Positions 8,312 to 19,883 of a stretch of DNA of 64,000 bases are shown here, piece by piece. Both the position numbers and the translations under genes were made by a program. The notes beneath the pieces were generated by a model. The model searched no databases and was not told the DNA's origin. It was given only the letters and a program-made list of their open reading frames with translations. Numbering within the stretch: the stretch's first letter is position 1; each line of letters begins with the position of its first letter. The DNA comes from Bacteroidota bacterium (lineage in GTDB: Bacteria; Bacteroidota; Ignavibacteria; OLB7), in assembly GCA_018266795.1 (NCBI GenBank), contig JAFDZV010000026.1, positions 63,609 through 127,608 of the forward strand, read 5' to 3'.

Positions 8312-8770
8312 TCATTCCTCCCCGCGCCTGGTGCGGCGTTCGTCGTCGCGCTTCTTTATGGTGTCGCGCTTGTCGTACAGCTTCTTGCCGCGAGCCACGC
8401 CGATCTGCACTTTGAGATTCGGTCCCTTGAAATAGACCGAAAGCGGAACCAGCGTAAGCCCCTTCTCCGCGATGCGCTGGATGAGCTTGTCCAGCTCACG
8501 GCGATGCAGCAGCAGCTTGCGCGGGCGCGACGGCTCATGATTGTTCACGTTGCCGTGCGTGTACGGCTGGATGGTGCACCCCTCCAGCCACAGCTCGCTT
8601 CCACGTGCGGAGGCATAGCTCTCCTGCAGCGATATGTGTCCCTCGCGCACGGATTTCACCTCCGTTCCAAGCAACACGATTCCCGCCTCGACGGTATCGA
8701 GGATCTCGAACTCGAACCGCGCCTTCCGATTGGAGGCAACGTTCTTTATGGCAAGCTTGTCATCGGCCAT
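8312..8770 (-). CDS. smpB: SsrA-binding protein SmpB
   Basis: 152-residue partner of tmRNA in trans-translation, which rescues stalled ribosomes. It has the oligonucleotide-binding barrel with the family signatures FEILDTVEAGIVLLGTEVKS and QPYTHGNVNNHEPSRPRKLL, and the conserved C-terminal tail that enters the empty mRNA channel (GKKLYDKRDTIKKRDDER). Length and start (MADDKLAIKNVASNRKA) are normal. The ssrA gene itself is not in this window. Confidence 0.97.
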   Translation of the reverse strand: MADDKLAIKNVASNRKARFEFEILDTVEAGIVLLGTEVKSVREGHISLQESYASARGSELWLEGCTIQPYTHGNVNNHEPSRPRKLLLHRRELDKLIQRIAEKGLTLVPLSVYFKGPNLKVQIGVARGKKLYDKRDTIKKRDDERRTRRGEE

Positions 8771-8894
8771 GCTGCAAGGAAAAGGGTCACAAGATAGCGA
8801 TGATAGTTCAGATGATCGACGACGGAAACGTGGTGATACATGAATCCCCGCGTGGCCGTGAACACGGCCGCCGCGGTCCCGTTTCGCAGCCGGT

Positions 8895-10187
8895 TCAACG
8901 CAGTGCCTGAAGAATCATCGCAGGCGGCAACGGCGGAGCATCGCTTACGGTGAAACAGGCCCGGAACGCGCGCGGATCGATCGCGCCCCCGCCGCGCCGA
9001 TCCACAACCGAACAGATCGGGTCGCCGGGCCGGACCTCCTGGCCCAGATGCGCATGCACCACGATGCCGGCCTCCGGTGCAACGGCCTCGTTCATTGCGC
9101 GGCGTCCTGCGCCGAGGCCGATCGAGAGCAGGCCGAGACGAAGCGAGTCGATGGCCGCCACCCAGCCCGGGCGTTCGCTTCGAACAACCAGTGTGGCCGG
9201 CGGCTCCTCGGCCCGCTCCAGCGTCGCCACGTCTCCTCCCTGCCGCTCCACCATGCGGATGAAGGTCTGCCACGCCGAACCGTTCGCAATCGCTTCGCGA
9301 GCACGGACGGCTCCCTCACCCGGCGCCGCAGCGCCTCCGGCCTCGATCGCCTCGCCCGCGAGAGCAAGCGTAACCTCCATCAGCAGCGGCGGCTCCTCCT
9401 CGCCGCGCAGCACACGCACGGACTCGCAGACTTCGTGCCAGTTGCCGATGCGGCGCCCGAGCGGCGCATCCATCGTCGTGATCAGCGTCCGGCACGGGAG
9501 CCCGTTCGCGCCGGCGACCTCCGCGATCGAGGCCGCCAGCGCGCGCGCATCCGTCTCGCTCCGCATGAACGCAGCAGGACCGCACTTCACATCCATCACG
9601 AGAGCATCCAGATTCTCTGCAAACTTCTTGGAGAGGATGGAGGCGGTAATCAGCGGCAACGATTCCACCGTTGCGGTCACGTCGCGCAGTGCATACAGGC
9701 GTCGGTCCGCCGGCGCAAGCTCCTCGGTCTGCGCCGCCATCGCAATCCCGAGTTCGGCCACCTGCCGCTCCACCTCCTCGAGCGACAACATCGCTCGGAA
9801 GCCGGGTATGGACTCCAGCTTGTCCACCGTGCCACCGGTGTGGCCCAGGCCGCGGCCGGAGATCATCGGCACGGCAATGCCGCAGCTTGCAACGATCGGC
9901 GCCAGTATCAACGATACCTTGTCACCCACGCCGCCGGTGGAATGCTTGTCCACCTTGAGTGCTCCGGTTCCGGAGAGGTCGAGCACGGCGCCGGAACGGG
10001 CCATGGCCATCGTGAGAAGCGCCGTCTCGCCCGGCGTCATGCCGGCGAAGTAGACCGCCATGAGGAATGCACTGAGCTGATAGTCCGCAACCGAACCGGA
10101 GGCGGCGCCATCCACAACGGCCGCGATCTCCGCTTCGCTCAGTTCGCCGCCATCACGTTTTCTGCGAATGATCTCCGTGATCGACAT
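8895..10187 (-). CDS. Thymidine / pyrimidine-nucleoside phosphorylase
   Basis: 430-residue glycosyltransferase cleaving (deoxy)uridine or thymidine with phosphate in nucleoside salvage. The helical N-terminal domain (DYQLSAFLMAVYFAGM) is followed by the phosphate and nucleoside site motifs KVDKHSTGGVGDK and SGRGLGHTGGTVDKLESIPG, with a C-terminal domain ending in a barrel-sandwich hybrid (AHLGQEVRPGDPI). Start chosen at MSITEIIRRKRDGG, matching DeoA/Pdp N-termini. Whether it is DeoA (thymidine specific) or Pdp (broad) is not decidable by eye, so no symbol is given. Confidence 0.94.
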   Translation of the reverse strand: MSITEIIRRKRDGGELSEAEIAAVVDGAASGSVADYQLSAFLMAVYFAGMTPGETALLTMAMARSGAVLDLSGTGALKVDKHSTGGVGDKVSLILAPIVASCGIAVPMISGRGLGHTGGTVDKLESIPGFRAMLSLEEVERQVAELGIAMAAQTEELAPADRRLYALRDVTATVESLPLITASILSKKFAENLDALVMDVKCGPAAFMRSETDARALAASIAEVAGANGLPCRTLITTMDAPLGRRIGNWHEVCESVRVLRGEEEPPLLMEVTLALAGEAIEAGGAAAPGEGAVRAREAIANGSAWQTFIRMVERQGGDVATLERAEEPPATLVVRSERPGWVAAIDSLRLGLLSIGLGAGRRAMNEAVAPEAGIVVHAHLGQEVRPGDPICSVVDRRGGGAIDPRAFRACFTVSDAPPLPPAMILQALR

Positions 10188-10680
10188 GAGATGTTTGCAA
10201 GTGATCGATTGTTTCCCGCACGCCTTCAACCGGCGCCGCGGACGCCGCCCTCCTGGAACCCGTGCTGCGCCCGCCTCCGCGAGCGTTGCCGGACGCGGCC
10301 GCCTTCCCTCCGATCCCGCGCAGGACGCGCTCGCGGATGTATGCCGGCAAAGATAGTGTGACACATCGCGGAACGATGGGTCATGCCCGCATCGGAGCAG
10401 CGTTCAAGCTCTCCGTCCGCGGACGGGAAGTGCAGCAACCGAATCCCTCAGGGCCCTTGCGGATGCGTGCGGCTCCATGCAAATCCCCCTTGACTGGGGC
10501 GTAACTATCATCCATCTTTTTGGTTCATGATAGTGACGGGCGTTCTCCCGGCCCGACAGCTCGAGCACCGACCATCGATGGGATACGCTCACTCCGGCAG
10601 ACAGGCGTACCAGTCGCACATTGGCGACCACCATCGCGTTTCCTACAAGCTTCCGTTCAATCATTTTCAGTGAGAAGATC
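10188..10680. other. Divergent intergenic region
   Basis: 493 bp between the divergently transcribed phosphorylase and lipoprotein genes. No gene recognised. A 7-bp inverted repeat, ACTATCA (10504-10510) and TGATAGT (10528-10534), flanks an AT-rich centre and is the only regulatory-looking element I see. Confidence 0.5.
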
Positions 10681-12045
10681 ATGTCCACCATGAAGAAGTT
10701 CATGCTCGCCACAGTTCCGGTAATCATGCTGCCATGGTTGCTATGCTCGTGTACCACTGCCGAAATCGCGCGCGGTACGCGGCTCTCGTATGATATGGCA
10801 CACGATCAATTCAGCACCTCGCCCCCGGGCGCAGGAAGTGTCAACGAAGGAGACATGGTGTCGCTCGAGCTGACGAACATCAATCCATTCGTTTATGATG
10901 TCGCGATCAACCAGCATTCGGTAACGTACAACACCTCGGTTCCGCCGATGCTGAAGCTTCCGCTGTTCGAGAACCAACAGCTCATGCAGAAGGGAGCACC
11001 GGTTATCGCGTCGAGCAGCGAGGAACTGACGCCCGAGCAGGCGCAGAAGGAGAACCCGGCGGCGGTAAGCCACTTCGCGGATCTCTACACGACATTCCGA
11101 CAGAAGTACGCCGCCTTCGAAGCGTTCGCAACGTTCGACAACTACCTCTACAGCGCGCTGCGCCGCCCGTTCGTCGATGAGGAGCACTTCAAGGAGGATC
11201 TGGGGAAGCACCTTTCCGAGGTGGCCGGCGGCCAGCAGCTCAGCACCAAGGCGGATTTCCTTACCCATGCCGAAACGCTTTTCGGCGACGTGGGCGCCGC
11301 CTACTTCGCGATGGCCGGCGCGCATGGCAAGCTGGAGGCCGCCGAAAAGGCGCGCGTGAAGGATGTGTTCACCAGCGCAACAGCGATCTACAACGAACTC
11401 CAGAGCAACTCGCTCTGGGCCATGAAGGTTGGCAACACTGCGGACGTCTATTTCTCGGTGATGAATACTCCGTTCCGCTTCTACTCCTTCAAGACACAGG
11501 CAAAGGGTGAGGCGGTACGCTTCGAAGTGGAGGGCCGCCGCAAGGAGTCCACCGATCTCAACGGACTCGAGGGCGTGCGTCCGTTCTCGCTGGACTACAG
11601 CGTGCCGGTAACGGGAGGATGGAAGATCGACTTCAGCGCCGGCATCTTCTTCAGTAATCTCGTGAACGATCAGTTCTCGCTGAAGGATGACAACGGCTCG
11701 CGATCCATTCTCAAGAAGAAGAGTGATGTGGCCAACTACGGCCCCGGTGCGCTGATGCACGTGTACTACAAGCCGATCGGCCTCGGGCTGAGTCTTGGAG
11801 CCTTCACCAACAACTTCACCAACGTGCAGTATCTGCTGGGGCCCAGCATCATGTTCGGCGGATCGAACCGTTTCTGCATCAACGGCGGCGCCACGCTCGG
11901 CAAGGTTACGCGTCTCGCGGACGGCCTTGAAGTGGGCGCCACGATCCGCTCCGCAGACAGCGACCTCAACACCGTGCTCACCACGGAGCGCCTGGAGCTG
12001 GGTTGGTTTGTGGGCTTCAGCTACAATTTCACGGCAGGCCTGTAG
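10681..12045 (+). CDS. Predicted lipoprotein, function unknown
   Basis: 454-residue exported protein. The start MSTMKKFMLATVPVIM gives a good lipoprotein signal with lipobox LCSC; an in-frame extension of 20 codons upstream is not signal-like. The middle is helical (Lys/Glu/Ala rich, residues about 120-240), and the last 180 residues alternate hydrophobic and polar residues like beta-strands, with GWKIDFSAGIFFSNL and GWFVGFSYNFTAGL at the end. Both are compatible with a small outer-membrane barrel or surface-associated beta domain. I do not recognise the family. A rho-independent terminator follows 43 bp after the stop. Confidence 0.85.
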   Translation: MSTMKKFMLATVPVIMLPWLLCSCTTAEIARGTRLSYDMAHDQFSTSPPGAGSVNEGDMVSLELTNINPFVYDVAINQHSVTYNTSVPPMLKLPLFENQQLMQKGAPVIASSSEELTPEQAQKENPAAVSHFADLYTTFRQKYAAFEAFATFDNYLYSALRRPFVDEEHFKEDLGKHLSEVAGGQQLSTKADFLTHAETLFGDVGAAYFAMAGAHGKLEAAEKARVKDVFTSATAIYNELQSNSLWAMKVGNTADVYFSVMNTPFRFYSFKTQAKGEAVRFEVEGRRKESTDLNGLEGVRPFSLDYSVPVTGGWKIDFSAGIFFSNLVNDQFSLKDDNGSRSILKKKSDVANYGPGALMHVYYKPIGLGLSLGAFTNNFTNVQYLLGPSIMFGGSNRFCINGGATLGKVTRLADGLEVGATIRSADSDLNTVLTTERLELGWFVGFSYNFTAGL

Positions 12046-12088
12046 TAATAGACGGGAGTGATCGGTGGTGGTGGATGCAATGGACAGC

Positions 12089-12121
12089 GGTCCGGAGATC
12101 TACTCCGGGCCGTTCTTTTTT
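12089..12121 (+). terminator. Rho-independent terminator
   Basis: GGTCCGGAG (12089-12097), a five-base loop and CTCCGGGCC (12103-12111, one G-U pair), followed by GTTCTTTTTT. This is the only terminator I found with a clear U-tract. Confidence 0.85.
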
Positions 12122-12396
12122 CGGAACGCAGCCACATCAGGGACAGATCGCCACGCCCCCGCTTCGCGGGGTCTGCTCGTGACAATGGATGTGAAGGTCC
12201 ACCAAGGGTCGTTGCCACGTCGGCAGCGGCTTCGCAGCGCGAAGACGGATTGCCTGTTCGCCCCTGGGCCGTTGCAAGCGAACGGAGTGAGCGCGGCAAC
12301 CCTTTCCAACTGGCTCATTGAAGCCGCCTGCGGCTCGCAGTGCCGCCATCGAACGATCGCCATGGCCGCACCCGGTTCACAGCTCTCCGGCAAAGC
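12122..12396. other. Gene-free gap with dispersed-repeat copy
   Basis: Between the terminator and the end of uvrB there is no gene. Bases 12188-12215 match 52342-52369 at 26 of 28 positions, and the surroundings share phrases such as CGCTTCGCGG and GCAGCGGCTTCGCAGCGCGAAG, the style of degenerate extragenic repeats. A small hairpin AGCCGC/GCGGCT (12322-12335) lies 62 nt past the uvrB stop. Confidence 0.55.
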
Positions 12397-14424
<2,028 letters not shown>

Positions 14425-14784
14425 GCGAACCCGTCCTGAAGAATGCTGGGATTCCCGACGTAGGCACGGCAGGGGCTGCGGCAGCAGGGCACACCGGGCC
14501 CGGGAGGAGCCGAACATCGAGAGCGAAGCAGCAAGATAGCGCCGAACATGCTTCGGTGGATGTGGCGGAGACGCCCGCAGAGTGTTTCAGTGTGAACAAC
14601 GATCGGCGGCCGGCAACCGTGCCGATTACTGTTGCCTCGTAACCGCCGAGGACACATTTTCCGGCCGGCGATCACCCGTCTTCGAAGTCTCAATCTCCGG
14701 CGCAGTCAATTCATCAATTCTTCAGCATGAGGCTCGCGCGATAATGGCGTACCATGCCATGCCGGGCCACGGGAGAGCGGCTCC
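14425..14784. other. Divergent intergenic region upstream of uvrB and a T9SS cargo gene
   Basis: 360 bp carrying the control regions of both divergent genes. No gene or strong repeat found. A GGAGA ribosome binding site precedes the plus-strand start by about 8 bases. Confidence 0.5.
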
Positions 14785-16440
14785 ATGTTTCGAGCGTACC
14801 ACTCGCGCACCGCTGTTCGCAGCACCACGCTTGCAATCCTCACGGCGCTTCTCTGCACGCGCGCAGTCAACGCCCAGGGAACGGCGCCAACCGTCGCGTT
14901 CAGTTTCAACACCCCGGGCAGATCAATCAACGACATCAACGATGACCATCTCGCCGTCTCGGGGAGCGGCATCGTGGTATCGGTCAAGAACAACTGGATC
15001 ACCATCGCGGACAGCATCGGCACCGTGCAGCGTTCGGAGCATATCTCGCAGTTCTTCGGTGTGGAACAGCCGCCGGATGTTGAATGCTACGATCCGCGGG
15101 TGTTGTTCGACCGGCGGCACAACCGCTTCATCGTATCGTTTCTCCGCGCCGACGTCGTGGATCCGGAGATTCTCAGCTCGCTCTTCGTCTGCTGCTCATC
15201 CGCGAACAACCCGCTCGCCCCGTGGCATGTCTACAACCTCACGCAGGATGTCGGCCCGGAGGAACTCGACTTTCCACAGTTCTCCATCAACGAGCACGAT
15301 CTCTTCCTCACATTGAACCTGAGTCCGGAGATCTGGCAGATCGATCTTTCGGACTGCTACGCGGGCAATCCCTCGCCGCGACTGCTGAAGCATACGTTCC
15401 AGCTGGACGCACTCTCCGGCTACGTTGTCCCGACGCCGGTTCGAATGGTGGAGCCGGACGGTGACCGCGCGTGGTTCCTGGTGCACTACGCGGACATGGA
15501 CCAGGCCCGTACGGTTGTCTCGCTGGCATCGATTGCGGGAGCCGTTGCGAACGGGCCGACTGTCGACAGCGTCTTCACACTCAGAACCGATATCCCGTAC
15601 CTCCAGCCGCAGTCCGCAGTGCAGGTGCCGCCCATTTATTTCCAGACCGGCCCGAACTGGGGTCCTACCAGCGCATATCTGCATCATGGAAGCATTCAGT
15701 TTGTTCTGAACAATCGATACTCGCAGGCGAGTGTGGGAATCCTCTACGGCAGCCTGCCGCTTGATGGTGCCTATCCGCGAGACAGTGTGATTCACTGCGT
15801 GGAGCTCACGCCGGGCTCGCGCGTGATGGCGCATGGAAGCATTGCGTACGCCGGTTGCACCTCCCCCTCCGGCGTCAATGCCTCCGTGGTTGCATTCAAC
15901 TTTGCTTCCCCTACCGAGCTTCCCAGCACCGCCGTCGTCTACATCGACACGCTGGGCCACGCCAGCACATCGACCACCTGCAACCGGTCGCTGGCGCCTC
16001 CGTCGGTTGCCTTCTTCGTGCGCGGCGACTACACCGGCTGCGTGGAAAATCCCTCGCGCCCGGGTGAGGTCTGGGTGCAGGGTGCATCCACCTCCGCGGA
16101 CGGCATCATGCTGAGCTGGATATCGAGGGTGGAAGCACCATGCGGCACATCGGGTGTCGGGGCACCGGACCGCGAGGCAGCCGGCGGACGCATCCGCGTT
16201 GCGCCGGATCACGGCGCGTACCGCCTTCTCTATACGCTGGACATCCCAAGCTCCGGCGACTACACCATCACACTCCACGACGGCCTTGGCCAGTTGATGC
16301 GCCAGGAGCATCTGCACTTCGATGCCGGCACCTGGAGCGATGCGCTCTCGATCGACGATCTTCCCTCCGGACCGTATCTCTTCTCGCTTCTGCGCCGCGG
16401 CGAACGGCTTGGAACGGAGAAGGTGCTGGTGGCGCGGTAG
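14785..16440 (+). CDS. Secreted protein with T9SS type A sorting domain
   Basis: 551-residue exported protein of unknown function. A Sec signal peptide (TLAILTALLCTRAVNAQG, residues about 15-32) is followed by a long beta-rich, Cys-containing domain resembling secreted propeller or sialidase-like surface proteins (WITIADSIGTVQ, DPRVLFDRRHNRFIVSF). The last 85 residues form the sorting domain: YTLDIPSSGDYTITLHDGLG, DDLPSGPYLFSLL and a terminal KVLVAR. That domain directs passage through the type IX system and anchoring at the surface. Not obviously in an operon. Confidence 0.88.
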   Translation: MFRAYHSRTAVRSTTLAILTALLCTRAVNAQGTAPTVAFSFNTPGRSINDINDDHLAVSGSGIVVSVKNNWITIADSIGTVQRSEHISQFFGVEQPPDVECYDPRVLFDRRHNRFIVSFLRADVVDPEILSSLFVCCSSANNPLAPWHVYNLTQDVGPEELDFPQFSINEHDLFLTLNLSPEIWQIDLSDCYAGNPSPRLLKHTFQLDALSGYVVPTPVRMVEPDGDRAWFLVHYADMDQARTVVSLASIAGAVANGPTVDSVFTLRTDIPYLQPQSAVQVPPIYFQTGPNWGPTSAYLHHGSIQFVLNNRYSQASVGILYGSLPLDGAYPRDSVIHCVELTPGSRVMAHGSIAYAGCTSPSGVNASVVAFNFASPTELPSTAVVYIDTLGHASTSTTCNRSLAPPSVAFFVRGDYTGCVENPSRPGEVWVQGASTSADGIMLSWISRVEAPCGTSGVGAPDREAAGGRIRVAPDHGAYRLLYTLDIPSSGDYTITLHDGLGQLMRQEHLHFDAGTWSDALSIDDLPSGPYLFSLLRRGERLGTEKVLVAR

Positions 16441-17113
16441 GGAGATACGGATCTCTCAGTGTGACACGTGGGCCGAAGTGTTGCTGCGACGTCTGCTTCA
16501 ATCAGACCAACTGCCGGATCAACATGGACATCCTGCAGCGTGCGTGGTGCCGTAGGCCCGCCTTGCAGGCGGTGAAGCACACGTACGCAGCCATCATCAT
16601 GCGATCCCGGAATCAGGGGCGGCCAAACGGCCGGCCGCTCATGCGCCTTCTTTCGTGTGCATGGCCGTTCGCCCGGCGCGCGCGGACGGTTTTATCGTTA
16701 TCTCACCGTCTATAGGCAGGCTTCCAAGTGCTCGCCCGCACCCTAGCGTACTCTCCACCACGATGCCGCCAATGGTCACACGTACGCGTCTTCATTCTTT
16801 CACCCTGTTCCCCCCATGTGTCGAGGTGCCGAAGCGGCGACGGACCACGATATGCTGGTAGCCGAGATCATGGGAAAGCCACGGCCGCTCGACATCGCAT
16901 AGATGCAGCCGGCGGGCATCATTGCGAAGCATTCAAGCCCCGTTCGCTTGCTCAGATCCATGAGAAGTGGTCGAGTGTGGAAAGATGTGGAAGAATCTGG
17001 CAATTGATTTTCCGGACGCATCAGGGGGCAACCGGCCATTCGTGGCAGAACCCGCCTGTTTATGCCCCCGCTATGTATCAACCTTGCAGAACTGGAAAAA
17101 TCTGGAAGCGCGG
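16441..17113. other. 673-bp gene-free gap at edge of accessory island
   Basis: No supported gene. It contains a CCGCC-TTGCA-GGCGG hairpin (16558-16572) and a GCGGCC/GGCCGC pair (16619-16638). Its stop-rich frames and mixed composition suggest decayed or repetitive sequence next to the DUF4062/AlbA_2 pair. Confidence 0.45.
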
Positions 17114-18520
17114 TCACACGGATTCGGCATCGTTACTGTTCAGAGCGTAAGTGGTGTTCGGCCCCCGGCCACGGCGGATAAGCCGCCCGATTCCGACCAG
17201 ATACTGGAGGTCTGTACGAACAGTACGGGCGGTTACATCGGCGTCGAGAAGTTCTGCGACCCGCGGCGCCTTGAGGCTGCCGTGCGCCTCAATCGTTGAG
17301 AGAATCAGCAGGTGGCGCTCGCTCAGATCGGCGACACCAGCCGGTCCGGCCGGCTCGGTCGGCGCAAAGAACGTCAGCACCGTTGCAGCAGCGGCGCTCT
17401 GCCACCGCGGTTCGCGAAGGCCAGCCGCGCGGCAAGCTTCCACAATGCGTTGCGTTCCCCGGCCAACCTTCTCAATCATCCGGCTCAGGAAGAAAACGTG
17501 GGCAATGTCAGGATTGCGAGGTATCGACTGATGCACCCGTTTCAAGTCCGCGGGCTTCAGTTGGCCGGGGAGCACGCCGGGATTCGAGACGCGCAGAGCA
17601 TGCGGCAGAACTTCGATTACGACCGATCCACCACTGTTGTAATCGCGATGCACCAACGCATTCATGATACCTTCACGCAGCGCGGCCTGCGGATACAGCA
17701 CACGGTCTTCTCTGCGCCAGGACTCCTCCGGAAACCGGCTCTGCACTCCCGCAACATGTGACGAAAGCGCTGCAGGAAGGAGCGCCGCCACGCGTAGAAG
17801 ATTCTCCTCGAATGTCTGGTCGACCGCATATCGATCACCAGTTTTTCCGTCGGGCGCCACCAGCAGCCGGATACGTGCCTGCGGCAGCCAACGCGCTGGC
17901 GTTGCGCCGAACAACAGAAGCGCGGCATTCGTAACGGCCCCGCTCTCGATCAAGCCGAGCGAATGGAGAAACGCCTCCGAATCCGTTGCGCTTCCCTCCC
18001 AGCGTCCCGCTTCGATCGCCAATCTCGCGGTGTCACGAACCAGCGCGGCATCAAGATCACCCAGATCCGCGCCGGGCATCAACACACGTTCCCAGCGTTG
18101 CTCCAGCCGAAGCCGCGCAGCAATTAAACGGCTGATCTCCTCTCTCGTCGCCGCAATGCACCGCCCCGCACGCCTCATGTAGATGCCGCCGCCTACGACG
18201 TACGGCTTGTCCATACCTTCCGGGATCTCCATGACAAGAAGCACCCGGCCGTTGATATCCACCCTCTCAACGGTCCATAACGCCGACGGCGTGATCAGGC
18301 GCGACAGCATCGAGGGGAATGCCCTGGCTGCCGAATCTGCATTGGGAACGCCAAGGATTGTTCCGTCGTTCCCCACACCAAGAATCAGACGCCCGCCGTT
18401 ACCGTTCAGAAATGCGCACAGATGCCGCGCAATGATCTCGACCGGCATATCACCACCATAAAGCTCAAGGCGGTCGTTCTCGCCCTCCGATATGATCCTA
18501 AGAAGTTCATTTGTATTCAT
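17114..18520 (-). CDS. ATP-binding protein with AlbA_2 (Schlafen-type) domain
   Basis: 468-residue protein. The N-terminal AlbA_2 domain covers residues about 10-125 (ENDRLELYGGD, IARHLCAFLNGNGGRLILGV, and the basic IYMRRAGRC loop). It is followed by a GHKL/HATPase_c_4 module with ALREGIMNALVHRDY and SNPGVLPGQL, and a C-terminal winged-helix region (DVTARTVRTDLQYLVGIGRL). Relatives are annotated as putative transcriptional regulators or DNA-binding ATPases, and AlbA_2 is shared with Schlafen nucleases. The start codon overlaps the stop of the DUF4062 gene by 4 bp, implying coupled expression and joint function. It could act as effector or regulator in defence; that is inference. Confidence 0.88.
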   Translation of the reverse strand: MNTNELLRIISEGENDRLELYGGDMPVEIIARHLCAFLNGNGGRLILGVGNDGTILGVPNADSAARAFPSMLSRLITPSALWTVERVDINGRVLLVMEIPEGMDKPYVVGGGIYMRRAGRCIAATREEISRLIAARLRLEQRWERVLMPGADLGDLDAALVRDTARLAIEAGRWEGSATDSEAFLHSLGLIESGAVTNAALLLFGATPARWLPQARIRLLVAPDGKTGDRYAVDQTFEENLLRVAALLPAALSSHVAGVQSRFPEESWRREDRVLYPQAALREGIMNALVHRDYNSGGSVVIEVLPHALRVSNPGVLPGQLKPADLKRVHQSIPRNPDIAHVFFLSRMIEKVGRGTQRIVEACRAAGLREPRWQSAAAATVLTFFAPTEPAGPAGVADLSERHLLILSTIEAHGSLKAPRVAELLDADVTARTVRTDLQYLVGIGRLIRRGRGPNTTYALNSNDAESV

Positions 18521-19110
18521 GGCCGCTTCACCTCCTCACAAATTGTTCGGATGCGCTCAGGGTCACGGAACTGGCTGTCGAGGTAGGTGAACACATCTGC
18601 GATGCGAAAGAACTCCTGAACCCAGTGCCCTCTGCGCTCGGCCGGTTTGATATCATTTTGAATCGCTTCGTGGTAGAGATCGATTACGCGCAGGTCGTCC
18701 AGCACCGGATTCCTTCGCAATTTGAACGTCGTCCGATTACCGTCGCGCTTGAACATGTACGGCTTCAGCAATTGACGCGCAAACGTCACGTCGCGGTGCA
18801 CCATGCACCAGCGCGGCTTCGGACGCTGCAACGCTGCCCTAAATTCTTCATGCGTAATGGAACGGTCGCCAATTTTGCCACTGCCGTAGAATGGCCGGAT
18901 GATCCCGAAGAAGATGTCACATGCATGAACGGCCGCCACACACTTCTCGAGATTCGAGTGCATGGGATTCACCGGCGGCATCCTACCCAAATGAGAATTC
19001 CACACCTCGTATCCGAATCCCTCCAGAATGCTGCAAATCTGCGCAAGCTGGTCCTCGAAATGATACACCGACGAGGCAACCATGAGTGTCAGCCGCTTTT
19101 TTTGGCGCAT
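18517..19110 (-). CDS. DUF4062 domain protein (TIR-like sensor/effector candidate)
   Basis: 197-residue protein of the DUF4062 type: LMVASSVYHFEDQLAQICSI, then GYEVWNSHLGRMP, SNLEKCVAAVHACDIFFGII, RPFYGSG, and the acidic SITHEEFRAA that may hold a catalytic Glu. DUF4062 is a Rossmann-like fold related in layout to TIR and nucleoside-deoxyribosyltransferase domains. It is often seen fused or adjacent to ATPases in conflict systems. The start at MRQKKRLTL is supported by GGAGG eight bases upstream. First gene of a two-gene overlapping operon. Composition is visibly more AT-rich than neighbours, consistent with acquisition. Confidence 0.85.
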   Translation of the reverse strand: MRQKKRLTLMVASSVYHFEDQLAQICSILEGFGYEVWNSHLGRMPPVNPMHSNLEKCVAAVHACDIFFGIIRPFYGSGKIGDRSITHEEFRAALQRPKPRWCMVHRDVTFARQLLKPYMFKRDGNRTTFKLRRNPVLDDLRVIDLYHEAIQNDIKPAERRGHWVQEFFRIADVFTYLDSQFRDPERIRTICEEVKRP

Positions 19111-19883
19111 GGGGTACACCTCCGCGAATACATGATACTATGCCACCATACCCAGGACGATCAGCACGCACTTGCGCTGCAACCACGCGAATCGCGTTGC
19201 GCAGAACGCGCACGGCACTATTGCCCCGTCTTCCAGACATTCAGCATACAACGAAAGGAAAGCCACTCATACACTCCGGCCGACTACATCGGCAATTCAC
19301 GTTGCCAGTGCCGAGGCCCCAGGTAAATAACAATGTACAAAGACCCACACCCGCTGCGAACCGCGACATCCCGGCAATCTCGACATCCCGATATACACGC
19401 GCCCCCGCTGTTCATATACACCGGCACTACTTCTCCGGAGGCAGCGATGAGGAACTATCTCCGAACATTCTGAGCGTTGCGCAGATCCGCAAAGGTGCGA
19501 CGGTCGTCAGTCGAGGAGTTTGACTTCACGATCTCCATCAACAGGAAGGCGTCCGAGTACGACTCAGACGCAACGAGCTGTTGGGTGCATAGCAGAATAC
19601 TTCTTCGCAAGTACCGAGGTCCTTCAGTTGCTTCGCACCTTCAAGATGACAACTGCGGGATGGTTCAGCCATGTTCCGTCCCCGGAGCTCCCAGCTACGT
19701 AGGTGCCTAATTGCTATACAATGGTCAGCATTTTTTTTGCAGGCCCGTTGATATTGGTTCGAAACGCCGCGAGCCGCGGTACACACGGCGTACTCGCGGC
19801 TCGCTCTCGATTCACATGTGGCAGGCAATTTTCTGCCGGCCCGTTGAGGCTTGCTCTCGATTCTCTGTAACGTCCCCTGCCGG
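19111..19883. other. 773-bp gene-free gap with degenerate repeats
   Basis: No supported gene. It holds a phrase typical of decayed extragenic repeats (CTTCAGTTGCTTCGCACC around 19620-19640) and two imperfect copies of TTTTnTGCnGGCCCGTTGA (about 19733-19750 and 19830-19847). It also holds the hairpin repeat listed at 19758-19813. Confidence 0.5.
19758..19813. repeat. Hairpin repeat, copy 1
   Basis: GCGAGCCGCG (19769-19778) pairs with CGCGGCTCGC (19795-19804); an inner GTAC/GTAC pair extends the stem. It shares TTCGAAACGC and GAGCCGCG..CGGCTCGC with copy 2 at 24260-24310. Confidence 0.7.

Noticed and set aside
19740..19770. tRNA T-loop because of GGTTCGAAAC
   Set aside because: No acceptor, D or anticodon stems in register; the sequence belongs to the hairpin repeat.
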